Origin: Rufibacter roseus
GTDB taxonomy: Bacteria; Bacteroidota; Bacteroidia; Cytophagales; Hymenobacteraceae
Length of the DNA stretch: 64,000 nucleotides
NCBI RefSeq assembly: GCF_001647285.1
Contig: NZ_LRML01000016.1
Span: 1-64,000 of the forward strand
Reading direction: 5' to 3'
The notes below the pieces were generated by a model, which saw nothing but the letters and a program-made list of their open reading frames with translations, had not been told where the DNA came from and made no database searches. Positions 43,729 to 52,598 of this stretch are shown here, piece after piece. The first letter of the stretch is position 1. Every line of letters begins with the position of its first letter. A program made the translations under genes and the position numbers.

Positions 43729-45315
43729 ATGAAAACACACATACAAGCTATCAATAAGCGTCTGCTCTCTCTCCGGCAGGCACTTTTCCTCTTTGTCTTT
43801 TTTGCCGCTGCCACGGCGCAGGCGCAGACAAAAGACCCAATGGTGGAGCGCATCTTGAAAGAGGCAAACGAAAATTCACAACTGAAAATGTTGGCCCATG
43901 AACTGATGGATGGTATTGGCCCAAGGCTAGTTGGTACGCCGCAAATGAAGAAGGCGCATGACTGGGCAGTAGCCAAATACCAAAGCTGGGGTATTCCTGC
44001 CCGTAACGAGAAATGGGGAGAATGGCGCGGCTGGGAGCGCGGAACTTCTCATATAGACATGCTGCAGCCTTGGGTAAAATCTTTAGAGGGAACCCAATTG
44101 GCCTGGAACCCCAGCACCAAAAGCAAAGGCGTAACCGCAGAAGTAATCACCTTACCAGAAGTAACCGATTCTGTTGCTTTCCAGAGATGGCTGCCAAGCG
44201 TGAAGGGTAAAATAGTTTTAATTTCAATGCCACAGGCTACTGGCCGCCCTGACTACAACTGGCAAGAGTTTGCCACCAAAGAATCATTTGACAAAATGAA
44301 GGCTGAGCGTACTGCTCAAACCGAAGCTTGGCGCGAAAAAATGCGCAGGATTGGCTACAATTCTCGCGAGCTGCCGGTAGCGCTGGAAAAAGCCGGCGCA
44401 GTGGGTATTGTCGCCTCTTACTGGTCTAACGGCTTTGGAGTTAATAAAATCTTCAGCGCCTATACCAAAAAAATACCTACCGTTGACCTTTCACTTGAAG
44501 ATTACGGCCTTCTTTACCGCTTAGCTGAATCTGGTAGAGCCCCCAAAATCAACATCAACACGCAGTCAAAAGAACTAGGGGTTGTACCTGCTTTTAACAC
44601 CATAGCTGAAATCAAAGGATCTGAAAAGCCTAACGAGTACGTGATCTTGTCTGCCCACTTTGACTCTTGGGATGGCGCTACCGGCGCTACCGATAACGGT
44701 ACCGGCACTATTGTAATGATGGAAGCCATGCGTATTCTGAAGGAAGTTTACCCTAACCCAAAAAGAACGATATTGGTAGGGCACTGGGGAAGCGAAGAGC
44801 AAGGCCTGAATGGTTCTCGTGCCTTTGTGGCGGACCACCCTGAAATTGTGAACAACGTTCAGGCAGTTTTCAACCAAGACAACGGAACCGGCAGAGTGGT
44901 GAACATCTCCGGACAAGGCTTCCTTCATGCGTATGATTATTTGGGCCGCTGGCTTTCTAAAGTACCTGCCGATATTCGTCAGCACATAGAGACCTCTTTC
45001 CCGGGCACTCCTGGCGGTGGCGGATCAGACTATGCATCCTTTGTGGCGGCTGGTGCACCGGCTTTCTCCCTTAGCTCCCTGAACTGGTCTTATTTCAACT
45101 ACACCTGGCACACCAACCGAGACACCTATGACAAAATTGTTTTTGATGATGTGCGCAACAACGTTATTCTCACCGCTATTTTGGCTTACATGGCCAGCGA
45201 AGACCCAGAGAAATCATCTAGGGAGAAAATAGTGATGCCAGTCAACCCAAGAACCGGACAGCAAACTAACTGGCCAGAGCAAAGGCAACCAACCCGCCGT
45301 GGCGGATTAGACTAA
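43729..45315 (+). CDS. Secreted M28 family aminopeptidase
   Basis: The 528-residue protein has a signal peptide ending near ATAQAQ. A protease-associated (PA) insert precedes the M28 metallopeptidase domain. Zinc ligands and catalytic residues are visible: H-x-D in SAHFDSWDGATGATDNG, the Glu pair in GHWGSEEQGLNGSRAF, the Asp in NQDNGTGRV, and the final His in YTWHTNRDTYDKI. It removes N-terminal amino acids from peptides in the periplasm or outside. The last 35 residues are low in complexity (QTNWPEQRQPTRRGG). It is a single gene with a strong hairpin downstream. Confidence 0.93.
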   Translation: MKTHIQAINKRLLSLRQALFLFVFFAAATAQAQTKDPMVERILKEANENSQLKMLAHELMDGIGPRLVGTPQMKKAHDWAVAKYQSWGIPARNEKWGEWRGWERGTSHIDMLQPWVKSLEGTQLAWNPSTKSKGVTAEVITLPEVTDSVAFQRWLPSVKGKIVLISMPQATGRPDYNWQEFATKESFDKMKAERTAQTEAWREKMRRIGYNSRELPVALEKAGAVGIVASYWSNGFGVNKIFSAYTKKIPTVDLSLEDYGLLYRLAESGRAPKININTQSKELGVVPAFNTIAEIKGSEKPNEYVILSAHFDSWDGATGATDNGTGTIVMMEAMRILKEVYPNPKRTILVGHWGSEEQGLNGSRAFVADHPEIVNNVQAVFNQDNGTGRVVNISGQGFLHAYDYLGRWLSKVPADIRQHIETSFPGTPGGGGSDYASFVAAGAPAFSLSSLNWSYFNYTWHTNRDTYDKIVFDDVRNNVILTAILAYMASEDPEKSSREKIVMPVNPRTGQQTNWPEQRQPTRRGGLD

Positions 45316-45338
45316 TTCTATCCATTACAGGTTAAACT

Positions 45339-45378
45339 AATACAGAAGAGGCACCCAAAGGGGTGCCTCTTCTGTATT
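45339..45378. terminator. Terminator hairpin after the M28 peptidase
   Basis: A perfect 18-bp stem (AATACAGAAGAGGCACCC with its complement at 45361-45378) encloses a 4-base loop, 24 bases after the stop codon. There is no long T run. Confidence 0.75.
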
Positions 45379-45545
45379 GATTATGCTCTTCAGCTTAAAG
45401 CTCATAAAAAAATGCGTAGGCTTTTCTCTTTCTTTAGAAGATAAGTACCTTTATGGTAATCGCACCAAAGCGAAGATTTCCCCCACTAAATACAGTATCA
45501 AGTTTCTTTGGCTCGTTTGGGTTGAGGTATATATTTTAATTGCAT

Positions 45546-46901
45546 ATGGGGGGTAGCATAGTAGGAAAAACCTTTACCTCAATTCAAGTTGCTTGGGCAG
45601 ACCTCATTGGCCCAGTAGATAAATTTCTGCTGGAGCACAGAGTTTATAACACCTTTTGCCTTATCACCATCATTGCCGTAGGCTACAACATTCCCTTCAA
45701 TTATGCGGTAGGATTGTATTGGTCTTCTTTTTTATCTGCGTTCATGATGGTGGTATTGGCCACTTCCTACTACCTCTCCAGATTTAGACAGAAACATCAA
45801 ACTAGTTTTGTTCTGTCTGCTGCTACCGTTACGGCGGTTTTTGGAATTAACTATTTTTTCAATGCTGGTATAAATGGCCCCACGCTGCTACTGCTAGCCT
45901 TATCTTATTTCCCTATTATGGCGGTAGCACCAGCCAGTCAACGCTGGTTGTGGACCTCGGCTAATATAATATTGATGGTGGCCCTGATGGTGATAGAGTT
46001 CCTATACCCCCAGTCTGTCTCCGGCCACTATACTACCCGTGAAAGCCAGTTTGTAGACATGGCCTCCTCTTACATGATTGTTTTCATTCTGATAAGAGTG
46101 TGCACTGTATACCTGGTAAAGAGCTACAATGCCGCCAGATTTGCCTCTGAGCAGGCGGCGCTTGAGCTGCAATACCTCAACCAAGATAAAAACAAGCTTT
46201 TTTCAATTGTATCACATGACCTCCGCGCACCCTTGAGTAACATTAAAGGGTATTTGGAGATATTGGCTACATCAGACTTGCCAAACCACCGCCGGTCTGA
46301 AATAGAAAAACATTTACTTGTGGCCACCCAAAATACTCTGGAGATGCTCACAAACTTGTTGGCCTGGTCTAAAAACCAAATGGAAGGCGCTGAAAAAGAG
46401 TTTATTCCTTTGCAAGTGCGGCCATTGTTGGCCCCCACCCTTGAATTGTTCAGTGACATTGCCCGGGGCAAAGGCATAACCATTGAGAATCATATTTCTC
46501 CAGACATTGCTGTTACCGCTGATCCGGACATGCTCCAGCTCATTTTCCGGAACCTTGTGAACAATGCCATAAAATTCACCGCACTAGGTGGGCAGATTAC
46601 TCTTGGCTCAGAAACAGTAGGCCAGTCTGCCATTTTTACCGTTACCGATAGCGGCACCGGTACACCCGTCTCTCTTAAAAGTGATATATTCCTTTTGAAA
46701 GGCCACAGAACCTACGGTACTAAATCAGAAAAAGGCGTCGGCCTTGGTCTAGTTCTGTGCCGGGAATTTACGGAAGCCTTACAAGGCTCTATCTGGTTCG
46801 AAAACCATCCTCACTCCGGAACTACCTTTTACCTTCGTTTACCCTTGGCGCTGAATTTTACAACTCCTGCTGTGCCTGTACAGGAATTGGTAAAAGTTTG
46901 A
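45546..46901 (+). CDS. Membrane sensor histidine kinase
   Basis: The kinase of about 451 residues has a six-helix membrane sensor (residues about 35-195), then HisKA with H224 in IVSHDLRAPLSNIKGYLEIL and a HATPase_c domain (LVNNAIKFTA, DSGTGTP, GVGLGLVLCREFTE). ATG 45546 is used rather than the TTG at 45540. The sensor is of the type with an MASE-like integral membrane domain and no periplasmic loop, suggesting it senses membrane state or a small ligand. It has no partner regulator next to it. Confidence 0.9.
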   Translation: MGGSIVGKTFTSIQVAWADLIGPVDKFLLEHRVYNTFCLITIIAVGYNIPFNYAVGLYWSSFLSAFMMVVLATSYYLSRFRQKHQTSFVLSAATVTAVFGINYFFNAGINGPTLLLLALSYFPIMAVAPASQRWLWTSANIILMVALMVIEFLYPQSVSGHYTTRESQFVDMASSYMIVFILIRVCTVYLVKSYNAARFASEQAALELQYLNQDKNKLFSIVSHDLRAPLSNIKGYLEILATSDLPNHRRSEIEKHLLVATQNTLEMLTNLLAWSKNQMEGAEKEFIPLQVRPLLAPTLELFSDIARGKGITIENHISPDIAVTADPDMLQLIFRNLVNNAIKFTALGGQITLGSETVGQSAIFTVTDSGTGTPVSLKSDIFLLKGHRTYGTKSEKGVGLGLVLCREFTEALQGSIWFENHPHSGTTFYLRLPLALNFTTPAVPVQELVKV

Positions 46902-46928
46902 TATTTCCTCAAGAGAAAAAATATCAAA
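46897..46928. terminator. Possible terminator of the membrane kinase gene
   Basis: TTTGATATTT (46897-46906, overlapping the stop codon) pairs with AAATATCAAA at 46919-46928. The stem is A+T-rich and not followed by a T run. Confidence 0.35.
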
Positions 46929-47213
46929 TCAGATTTTGGTAAAATTGATAACAGGGCTCCTGCTACTGGAACTTTAGAAAATTAAGTTAATATATTTGCT
47001 GGCCTTCAAAGCCCCTCTCCTTTAATATTTTATTTACAAAAAAATGAACTATCTATTATTTCAGAGTAGCAATATTTTCTGACTCAAATAGCTTATAGGA
47101 ATTGGTATATCTGAAGGAGCTTTTAGGTAATGGATAAGATTGAGCTACGCCTTAGGGAAAGCTCTAACTACGTTCTTTTTCCAAAGTGCTATAGACTTAC
47201 CTAAACATGCTTT

Positions 47214-47275
47214 AAAATGAACGGCTGTTTTAGACCCACTTTTTTTAAAACAGGTCTAAAACAGCCGTTCATTTT
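47214..47275. repeat. Dispersed palindrome, 22-bp perfect stem overlapping a gene end
   Basis: Arms 47214-47235 and 47254-47275 are perfect complements with core GGCTGTTTTAGAC. The right arm contains the stop codon and last two codons of the M1 peptidase gene, so the repeat forms part of the coding sequence end. The remaining 46929-47213 holds nothing recognisable. Confidence 0.85.
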
Positions 47276-48927
47276 ATTCTTTTCTCGCCTACGTAAAAAT
47301 TCTCATCTACAGTCAAGCTCTTTATGGTTATTGGGAGCTTAGCTTCTTTCCAGGTGCCAGTAACTGGCTGTAGCCACTGCTCTTTCTGGTTTACCCACAC
47401 CTTTACCGGAATACTGAAACCTTGTACAGAATTTGCCCAACGATAAAATAATTTTTTACCTGCAAATCTGTACTCCAGCACCGGCACCTTTGTATCTCTC
47501 AAGTATTGATCAAAGAAAGACTTTAAATCTATTTGCAGCTGCTGACTCAGATAACTTTCTATTTGTTGAGTGGTAACGGTTTGGTGGTAGAAATCTTTGT
47601 TCAGCCCCCTCAGGACTTGACGCCACTTCTCATCATTGTTTACCAGCTGGCGCAGGGTGTGCAGCATATTGGCTCCTTTGTAATACATATCGCCGGAGCC
47701 GCTGTGGTTAACGTTATAAAACCCAATGATAGGCCGGTCGTTCATGATGTTTTGCCTTGTTCCAATGACATACCCACTTCCTGCTTTTTTGCCGTAGTAG
47801 TACTCTACAAACAGATTTTCTGAGTAGGCGGTAAAGCTTTCATGAATCCACATGTCGGCAATGTCTTTGTAGGTAATGTTGTTGGCAAACCACTCATGCC
47901 CACTTTCATGAATAATGATAAAGTCGAACTTTAGCCCCCAGCCAGTACCGCTTAAATCTCTGCCCAAATAGCCATTTTGGTATTTATTACCGTAGGTAAC
48001 TGAACTCTGATGCTCCATACCCAAATAAGGCACCTCTACCAGCTTAAAACCATCCTCATAAAACGGATAAGGACCAAACCAATGCTCAAAAGCCTTCAAC
48101 ATACGAGGTACATCTTTGAATTGCTTTTTGGCCTTCTCCAGGTTATAGCGCAGCACATAATAACTGCAGTCTAGCTTTCCTTTTTCGCCTATGTATTCTT
48201 CAGAGAAGTGAACATAATTTGCAATGTTCACATTCACCCCGTAATTGTTGATTGGGTTGGTAACGGCCCAGTGAAATGTTTGGGTACCGTCAGGGTGCGT
48301 CTCTGTTTTTCTGAGCCGACCATTTGACACGTTGATCAAGCCCTGCGGCACCCGCACCCGAATCATCATACTGTCCGGTTCATCATACATGTGGTCTTTG
48401 TTAGGCCAAAAAAGGCTGGCGCCGTCCCCTTGCACCGAGGTGGCTATGAAAGGTTTGCCATTCGCGTCTTTCTGCCATGTTACTCCTCCGCTCCAGGGTG
48501 GGTTTATACTTACCTGCGGCTTGCCACCGTAATGCACCTCTACCGTTTCTTGTGCCCCCTGCTCCTGCTTCTTCTGAAGTGTCACGAACCAAGCATTTCC
48601 ATCTTGCCTTACCTTCAACTTTGTGCCGTTTTGCACCACCTCAGTGATTTGCATAGGTGGTTGCAGGTCTATCTGCATTACTTGCCTGGGTTCCAAAACT
48701 TTGTAACTGATATGATTAACTCCCTGCATGGTATTGTCTTGTAAATTTACCTGCATCTGCAGATCATAGTGTTCTAAATCCCACCAGACCCGCTCAGGGG
48801 TAATTGATCCGCGCAGTGTATCTTGGCGGGTGAAAGAGCTGGAATTCTGGGCAAAGGCAACGGTGCTCCCAAACATCAGCAAGAACCTCACGCTCCATTT
48901 AGTATATTTTCTGAGTATTAATTTCAT
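47269..48927 (-). CDS. Exported M1 family metallopeptidase
   Basis: The 552-residue protein has a signal peptide ending near AFAQN. The M1 gluzincin core is complete: IIHESGHEWFANNITYKDIA (HExxH) and, 18 residues on, the third zinc ligand in MWIHESFTAYSENLF. The exopeptidase GxMEN motif is replaced by YLGMEHQSS. The N-terminal saddle domain (residues about 40-240) precedes it. It probably acts in the periplasm on peptides. It is shorter than the full M1 enzymes because the C-terminal HEAT domain is missing, as in other small bacterial members. Confidence 0.9.
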   Translation of the reverse strand: MKLILRKYTKWSVRFLLMFGSTVAFAQNSSSFTRQDTLRGSITPERVWWDLEHYDLQMQVNLQDNTMQGVNHISYKVLEPRQVMQIDLQPPMQITEVVQNGTKLKVRQDGNAWFVTLQKKQEQGAQETVEVHYGGKPQVSINPPWSGGVTWQKDANGKPFIATSVQGDGASLFWPNKDHMYDEPDSMMIRVRVPQGLINVSNGRLRKTETHPDGTQTFHWAVTNPINNYGVNVNIANYVHFSEEYIGEKGKLDCSYYVLRYNLEKAKKQFKDVPRMLKAFEHWFGPYPFYEDGFKLVEVPYLGMEHQSSVTYGNKYQNGYLGRDLSGTGWGLKFDFIIIHESGHEWFANNITYKDIADMWIHESFTAYSENLFVEYYYGKKAGSGYVIGTRQNIMNDRPIIGFYNVNHSGSGDMYYKGANMLHTLRQLVNNDEKWRQVLRGLNKDFYHQTVTTQQIESYLSQQLQIDLKSFFDQYLRDTKVPVLEYRFAGKKLFYRWANSVQGFSIPVKVWVNQKEQWLQPVTGTWKEAKLPITIKSLTVDENFYVGEKRIK

Positions 48928-48986
48928 TGATTTTTATCTTCTGGTCAGGTGCAAGTTAAGCCAGATAAAGCAAAGGTACCTCTTCC

Positions 48987-49026
48987 CTGTTTTAAGCCTG
49001 TTTTTAGAAAACCAGCTCCAAAACAA
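48987..49026. repeat. Dispersed palindrome, degenerate copy
   Basis: CTGTTTTAAGCCTGTTTTT faces AAAACCAGCTCCAAAACAA with several mismatches. It lies in the divergent M1 peptidase/cysM region (48928-49337), which has no gene. Confidence 0.5.
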
Positions 49027-49168
49027 CCGGTAGATTCTTGTGTTAGAGGCTTAATACTTAAAATACAGAATATTTCTTCATTTGTAACGCTCCTAAAGTC
49101 AATTCATTCTCCAGAAACAATCACTAATGAAGGCCCCTCTTGCATAGGTTTTTCTGCTTCTCAAAATT

Positions 49169-49208
49169 CAGTTTTCAGTCTGTTTTGAAGAAAAGAGGCT
49201 GAAAACTG
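49169..49208. repeat. Dispersed palindrome, variant copy
   Basis: CAGTTTTCAGTCTGTTTT, loop GAAG, then AAAAGAGGCTGAAAACTG: the outer ten and inner four bases pair. It lies in a promoter region rather than at a gene end, about 130 bases before cysM. Confidence 0.55.
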
Positions 49209-49265
49209 ACTAATTTACTTCTTTCCTTCATCTTCTAATTTATTATGTTGTTTCTGCTGCATTCT

Positions 49266-49273
49266 TATATTTG
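49266..49273 (+). promoter_or_regulatory. Bacteroidota -7 promoter element (TATATTTG) of cysM
   Basis: The octamer matches TAnnTTTG exactly and lies 65 bases before the cysM start. A TTG at 49248-49250 is a possible but closely spaced -33 element. Confidence 0.4.
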
Positions 49274-49337
49274 AAAAAAGGAATACCGAATTTCAGCATT
49301 TTACCGTACCACTAGTTTTACACAAAACACCGCCTCA

Positions 49338-50216
49338 ATGACTATATTTGACCTTATAGGTAACACGCCTCTCATAGAGATTAAGAACCTTAACCCCAAC
49401 CCTAAGGTAAAAATCTTAGGGAAGATGGAAGGGCAAAACCCAGCCGGCAGCGTGAAAGACAGACCTGCCTATGCCATGCTGAAGAACGCGTTGGAGCGTG
49501 GGGAAATAAAAAAGGGCGACAAACTAGTGGAGGCAACCAGCGGCAACACCGGCATTGCCTTGGCCATGGTGGCGCAGGCGCTGGGGCTGCACATTACCTT
49601 GATCATGCCAGATAACTCTACTGCTGAAAGAGTAAGGGCTATGGAAGCTTACGGTGCAAAGCTTATCTTAACTCCCGCCGAAAAAACCATTGAACACTCC
49701 CGTGCTGTAGCCGAAGACATGGCCGCAAACCAAGGCTATCACCTCCTGAACCAGTTCGGGAACCCCGACAACTACCGCGCCCACTACGCCAGCACCGGCC
49801 CTGAAATCTGGAAAGACACTCAAGGCAAGGTGACACATTTTGTTTCGGCTATGGGCACTACCGGTACCATTATGGGAGTTTCAAGATACCTGAAAGAGCA
49901 GAGCCAAGCGGTACAGATAGTAGGCACTCAACCTTCAGAGGGATCAAATATACCCGGTATCAGAAGATGGTCTCCTGAATACCTGCCGGAGATATATGAA
50001 CCAGCCCGTGTTGACAGAATTATAGATGTGAGTGAAGCAGACGCCGTGGCCATGACCAGAAGAATGGCCAAAGAAGAAGGTATATTGGCGGGCATGAGCA
50101 GCGGCGGTGCTTTATATGCCGCCACCAAACTAGCGCAGGAACTGGAGGAAGGCCTGATCGTCTTTATAGTCTGTGACCGCGGCGATCGCTACCTCAGCTC
50201 TGATTTATTTGAGTAA
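49338..50216 (+). CDS. cysM: Cysteine synthase B
   Basis: The 292-residue PLP enzyme forms cysteine from O-acetylserine and sulfide or thiosulfate. PLP is bound by K40 in NPAGSVKDRPA; EATSGNTGIALAMVA binds the substrate carboxylate and GTTGTIMGVSRYL the phosphate. The chain length and SVKDRPA/AEGSN-like variants (TQPSEGSNIPGIRRW) agree with the CysM subtype more than CysK. It is a single gene with no sulfate-assimilation neighbours. Confidence 0.93.
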   Translation: MTIFDLIGNTPLIEIKNLNPNPKVKILGKMEGQNPAGSVKDRPAYAMLKNALERGEIKKGDKLVEATSGNTGIALAMVAQALGLHITLIMPDNSTAERVRAMEAYGAKLILTPAEKTIEHSRAVAEDMAANQGYHLLNQFGNPDNYRAHYASTGPEIWKDTQGKVTHFVSAMGTTGTIMGVSRYLKEQSQAVQIVGTQPSEGSNIPGIRRWSPEYLPEIYEPARVDRIIDVSEADAVAMTRRMAKEEGILAGMSSGGALYAATKLAQELEEGLIVFIVCDRGDRYLSSDLFE

Positions 50217-50380
50217 GACTATAAACAAGCCAGAAGGCTGCCCTTTTTGTGCCGCTGAATCCTTAATTAGAGGTTTTAGTACAAAAGCCTTATTTGCCTT
50301 TAAGGTAGAAATGGGTCTCTTTCCGGCTATAGTTTATAAATTCAGTAACCCATTCATTTATTACCGTAACTATATGAGTT

Positions 50381-51055
50381 ATGTTTGGAATGAATGATAT
50401 ACCCAAGTTTTTTCTGGCCTTTTTCCTGGTGCTACCCATCATCTCTTTTGTGCACGAGGCGGGGCACGTATTTTTCGCGTGGTTAATGGGGGGCAGAAAC
50501 ATTAAAGTAACCATTGGTACCGGCTCTGTTTTGTTCCGTATTGGCATTCTGGAGGTGCGTAAATATTATTTTTATTACGGTCTCTGCACTTTCGATAACC
50601 TGAAACGTAACAAACGTTTTTCCAATATTCTGATTTTTGCCGGGGGAACTATCTTTAATGCACTTGCTGCCATGTTGGTGATTCACCTAGTAGAAATTAA
50701 CGCGCTTGAGACAGGCATTCTCACTTACCAGTTCACTTATTTTTCGTTGTATTATATCTTTTTTGCGTTACTGCCCATGCCCTACCCAGACGGTAGCTAC
50801 AGTGACGGGAAGGTGATTCTTGACCTCATCCGGAACAAGGCACTGGTAAGTACGTACCGGGTAGAATGGAATGAGGAAAAAAAACAGTGGTGTGTGCTAG
50901 ACCATGACAGGAACCTGGTGCAGAGTTTTGAAGACGAAGAAGCGGCCTTGAAAAAAGGCCATGAAGTAGCGCAACTGCACAGGCCAAGCCGCCTGTTGAA
51001 TAGCAAAAGCGGAGAAGAAACAGAGGTGCACAACTTCCCCAAAATACCCTTATAA
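50381..51055 (+). CDS. M50-like membrane metalloprotease fused to a C-terminal hydrophilic domain
   Basis: The 224-residue protein has a membrane-embedded HEAGH zinc motif (ISFVHEAGHVFFAWLMGG), then several hydrophobic helices and LLPMPYPDGSYSDGKVILDL, the place of the site-2-protease N-x-P-x-x-x-x-D-G motif, with the last Asp as third ligand. The leading Asn/Pro spacing is altered. The C-terminal 60 residues (WNEEKKQWCVLDHDRNLVQS, then FEDEEAALKKGHEVAQ) resemble a DUF2188-like domain. It may be a regulated intramembrane protease or a degenerate relative. The next gene, marC, follows after 14 bases. Confidence 0.75.
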   Translation: MFGMNDIPKFFLAFFLVLPIISFVHEAGHVFFAWLMGGRNIKVTIGTGSVLFRIGILEVRKYYFYYGLCTFDNLKRNKRFSNILIFAGGTIFNALAAMLVIHLVEINALETGILTYQFTYFSLYYIFFALLPMPYPDGSYSDGKVILDLIRNKALVSTYRVEWNEEKKQWCVLDHDRNLVQSFEDEEAALKKGHEVAQLHRPSRLLNSKSGEETEVHNFPKIPL

Positions 51056-51069
51056 ATTAATCTACACTT

Positions 51070-51684
51070 ATGATACCAGCTATTTTTAGCTTTCTGGTCA
51101 TGCTCAATCCCTTCGCCTTGTTTCTTTACCTGAAGCCGGTCATGAATGATTTGTCAGACGCAGATTTCAAATCTGTATTTCTGAAAGCCTCCTTTATTTC
51201 ATTTTCTATCTTTCTAATTTTTCTGCTTTTCGGGGACATTGTTTTTCAGAAGGTTTTCCGCATCAATTTTGAATCTTTCCGGATTTTTGGCGGCATCGTA
51301 CTCTTCTCTTTTGCTTACATTTTTATTGTGCAGGGCAAAAAAGCTTTTATTCAGATCAAAGGTGACTTACATGATCTGGCTTCTGAAATAGCCCTGCCTT
51401 TCATGGTAGGAGCCGGTACTATCTCCCTCACCATTGTTATGTCAGAGCAGTTGGAACTATGGCAGGGTGTTGTTTCGCTGGCGGTGATCATGCTCTCGAA
51501 CTTTGTCATCATCATGGGGCTTAAGCAAATCCGCCGCAGTATGCGCTCTAAAAATGTTCAGCAGGCATTTGACAAGAACATGGAGCTACTGCTGCGCATT
51601 AACGGCTTCTTTCTGGGTGCCATCGGCGTGGACATGGTGGTGACAGGCATCAGCAACCTGTTGGGTGTAACTACCCAAGCATAG
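51070..51684 (+). CDS. MarC family integral membrane protein
   Basis: The 204-residue protein has six hydrophobic segments and the MarC features MLNPFALFLYLKPVMNDLSD near the start, FRIFGGIVLFSFAYIFIVQG in the middle and ELLLRINGFFLGAIGVDMVV near the end. The function of the family is unclear despite the name. It lies 14 bases after the M50-like gene and is probably cotranscribed. It converges with the universal stress protein gene. Confidence 0.88.
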   Translation: MIPAIFSFLVMLNPFALFLYLKPVMNDLSDADFKSVFLKASFISFSIFLIFLLFGDIVFQKVFRINFESFRIFGGIVLFSFAYIFIVQGKKAFIQIKGDLHDLASEIALPFMVGAGTISLTIVMSEQLELWQGVVSLAVIMLSNFVIIMGLKQIRRSMRSKNVQQAFDKNMELLLRINGFFLGAIGVDMVVTGISNLLGVTTQA

Positions 51685-51704
51685 GTTGCTGCGCCATTAT
51701 TTAA

Positions 51705-52580
51705 TTACTTGATAACTTTTTCTGAATACACTAGCCAAAGCGGAATATCAATGTCCATGTTATAGAGATTAGTAGGCACGCTGCCCAAGCTAAGAGATGG
51801 AATGGGGTTGTTACCTTTAAGCCCCAATACCAGCAAATCATATTTTTTCTTACGAAGCTGCAAGCAAATTCGCTCGGCGGTGCTTTTACCGGCGGCTCGA
51901 ACCAAAACATAAGGGACATCAGCTATTTCATTGTGCCGTTTTTGCAGATCCTTAAACTTTCCACTTACCACTTCTACTGCTTTCTTTATAGCTTTCTCTT
52001 CTGAAATAAGCGGAAAATACTGCGTAGGCAGCTTGTATACATGCATAATCTCCAGCTTAAGCCCTAGTTGGTCTGAAAGGCTCTTACTCAGCCTGAGTCC
52101 ATGCACAGAGGCGTCTGAAAAATCAATGGCGGCTAGTATGCTTTCAATATGAAGATTTGCTGTTTCAGGAAAGACCAGAACGCTGCATGGTAGTATGCGA
52201 AGAAGTTTAGTGCCCAGTGCCCCAGTACTTTTGTTGCTCATTCGCTTGCCAAGCACGGTAAGTTTTATATTAAACCTTTTTACCAGGTCGGCCATCATCA
52301 CCTCCGTGTTTGGTTCTTCGCTCACCAATATCTCATGGTCGCAACCTCCAGCAAAACATTCTGCCACTATATCAGCAATGTTCGCCTCCACTTCCTGGCT
52401 CAGGTCCACATCTCCAAAGGTTTCGCGGAAATCTTCGCTCAATTCAGAGGTCTTTATATTATGTACAAAATATACCTTTTTCACCGGCAAGCGCTCACAC
52501 ATTGACCTGGCGAAAGTTACCAGTTTCTCGTCTATGTCGCTTAGGTCCAGGCATACCATCATGGCGTCTATTGTAATCAT
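51705..52580 (-). CDS. Tandem universal stress protein
   Basis: The 291-residue cytoplasmic protein consists of two UspA domains (about 1-140 and 145-291). The second has the ATP-binding signature LVLGLKGNNPIPSLSLGSVP; the first has a related VLGKRMSNKSTGALGTKLLR. Each half corresponds to one subunit of a Usp dimer. It is last of a three-gene group with a BCCT transporter and a porin, 18 bases after the transporter, which suggests a role in the response to osmotic or membrane stress. That is inference. Confidence 0.88.
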   Translation of the reverse strand: MITIDAMMVCLDLSDIDEKLVTFARSMCERLPVKKVYFVHNIKTSELSEDFRETFGDVDLSQEVEANIADIVAECFAGGCDHEILVSEEPNTEVMMADLVKRFNIKLTVLGKRMSNKSTGALGTKLLRILPCSVLVFPETANLHIESILAAIDFSDASVHGLRLSKSLSDQLGLKLEIMHVYKLPTQYFPLISEEKAIKKAVEVVSGKFKDLQKRHNEIADVPYVLVRAAGKSTAERICLQLRKKKYDLLVLGLKGNNPIPSLSLGSVPTNLYNMDIDIPLWLVYSEKVIK

Positions 52581-52598
52581 CTTTCTGGTATTTAAAGG

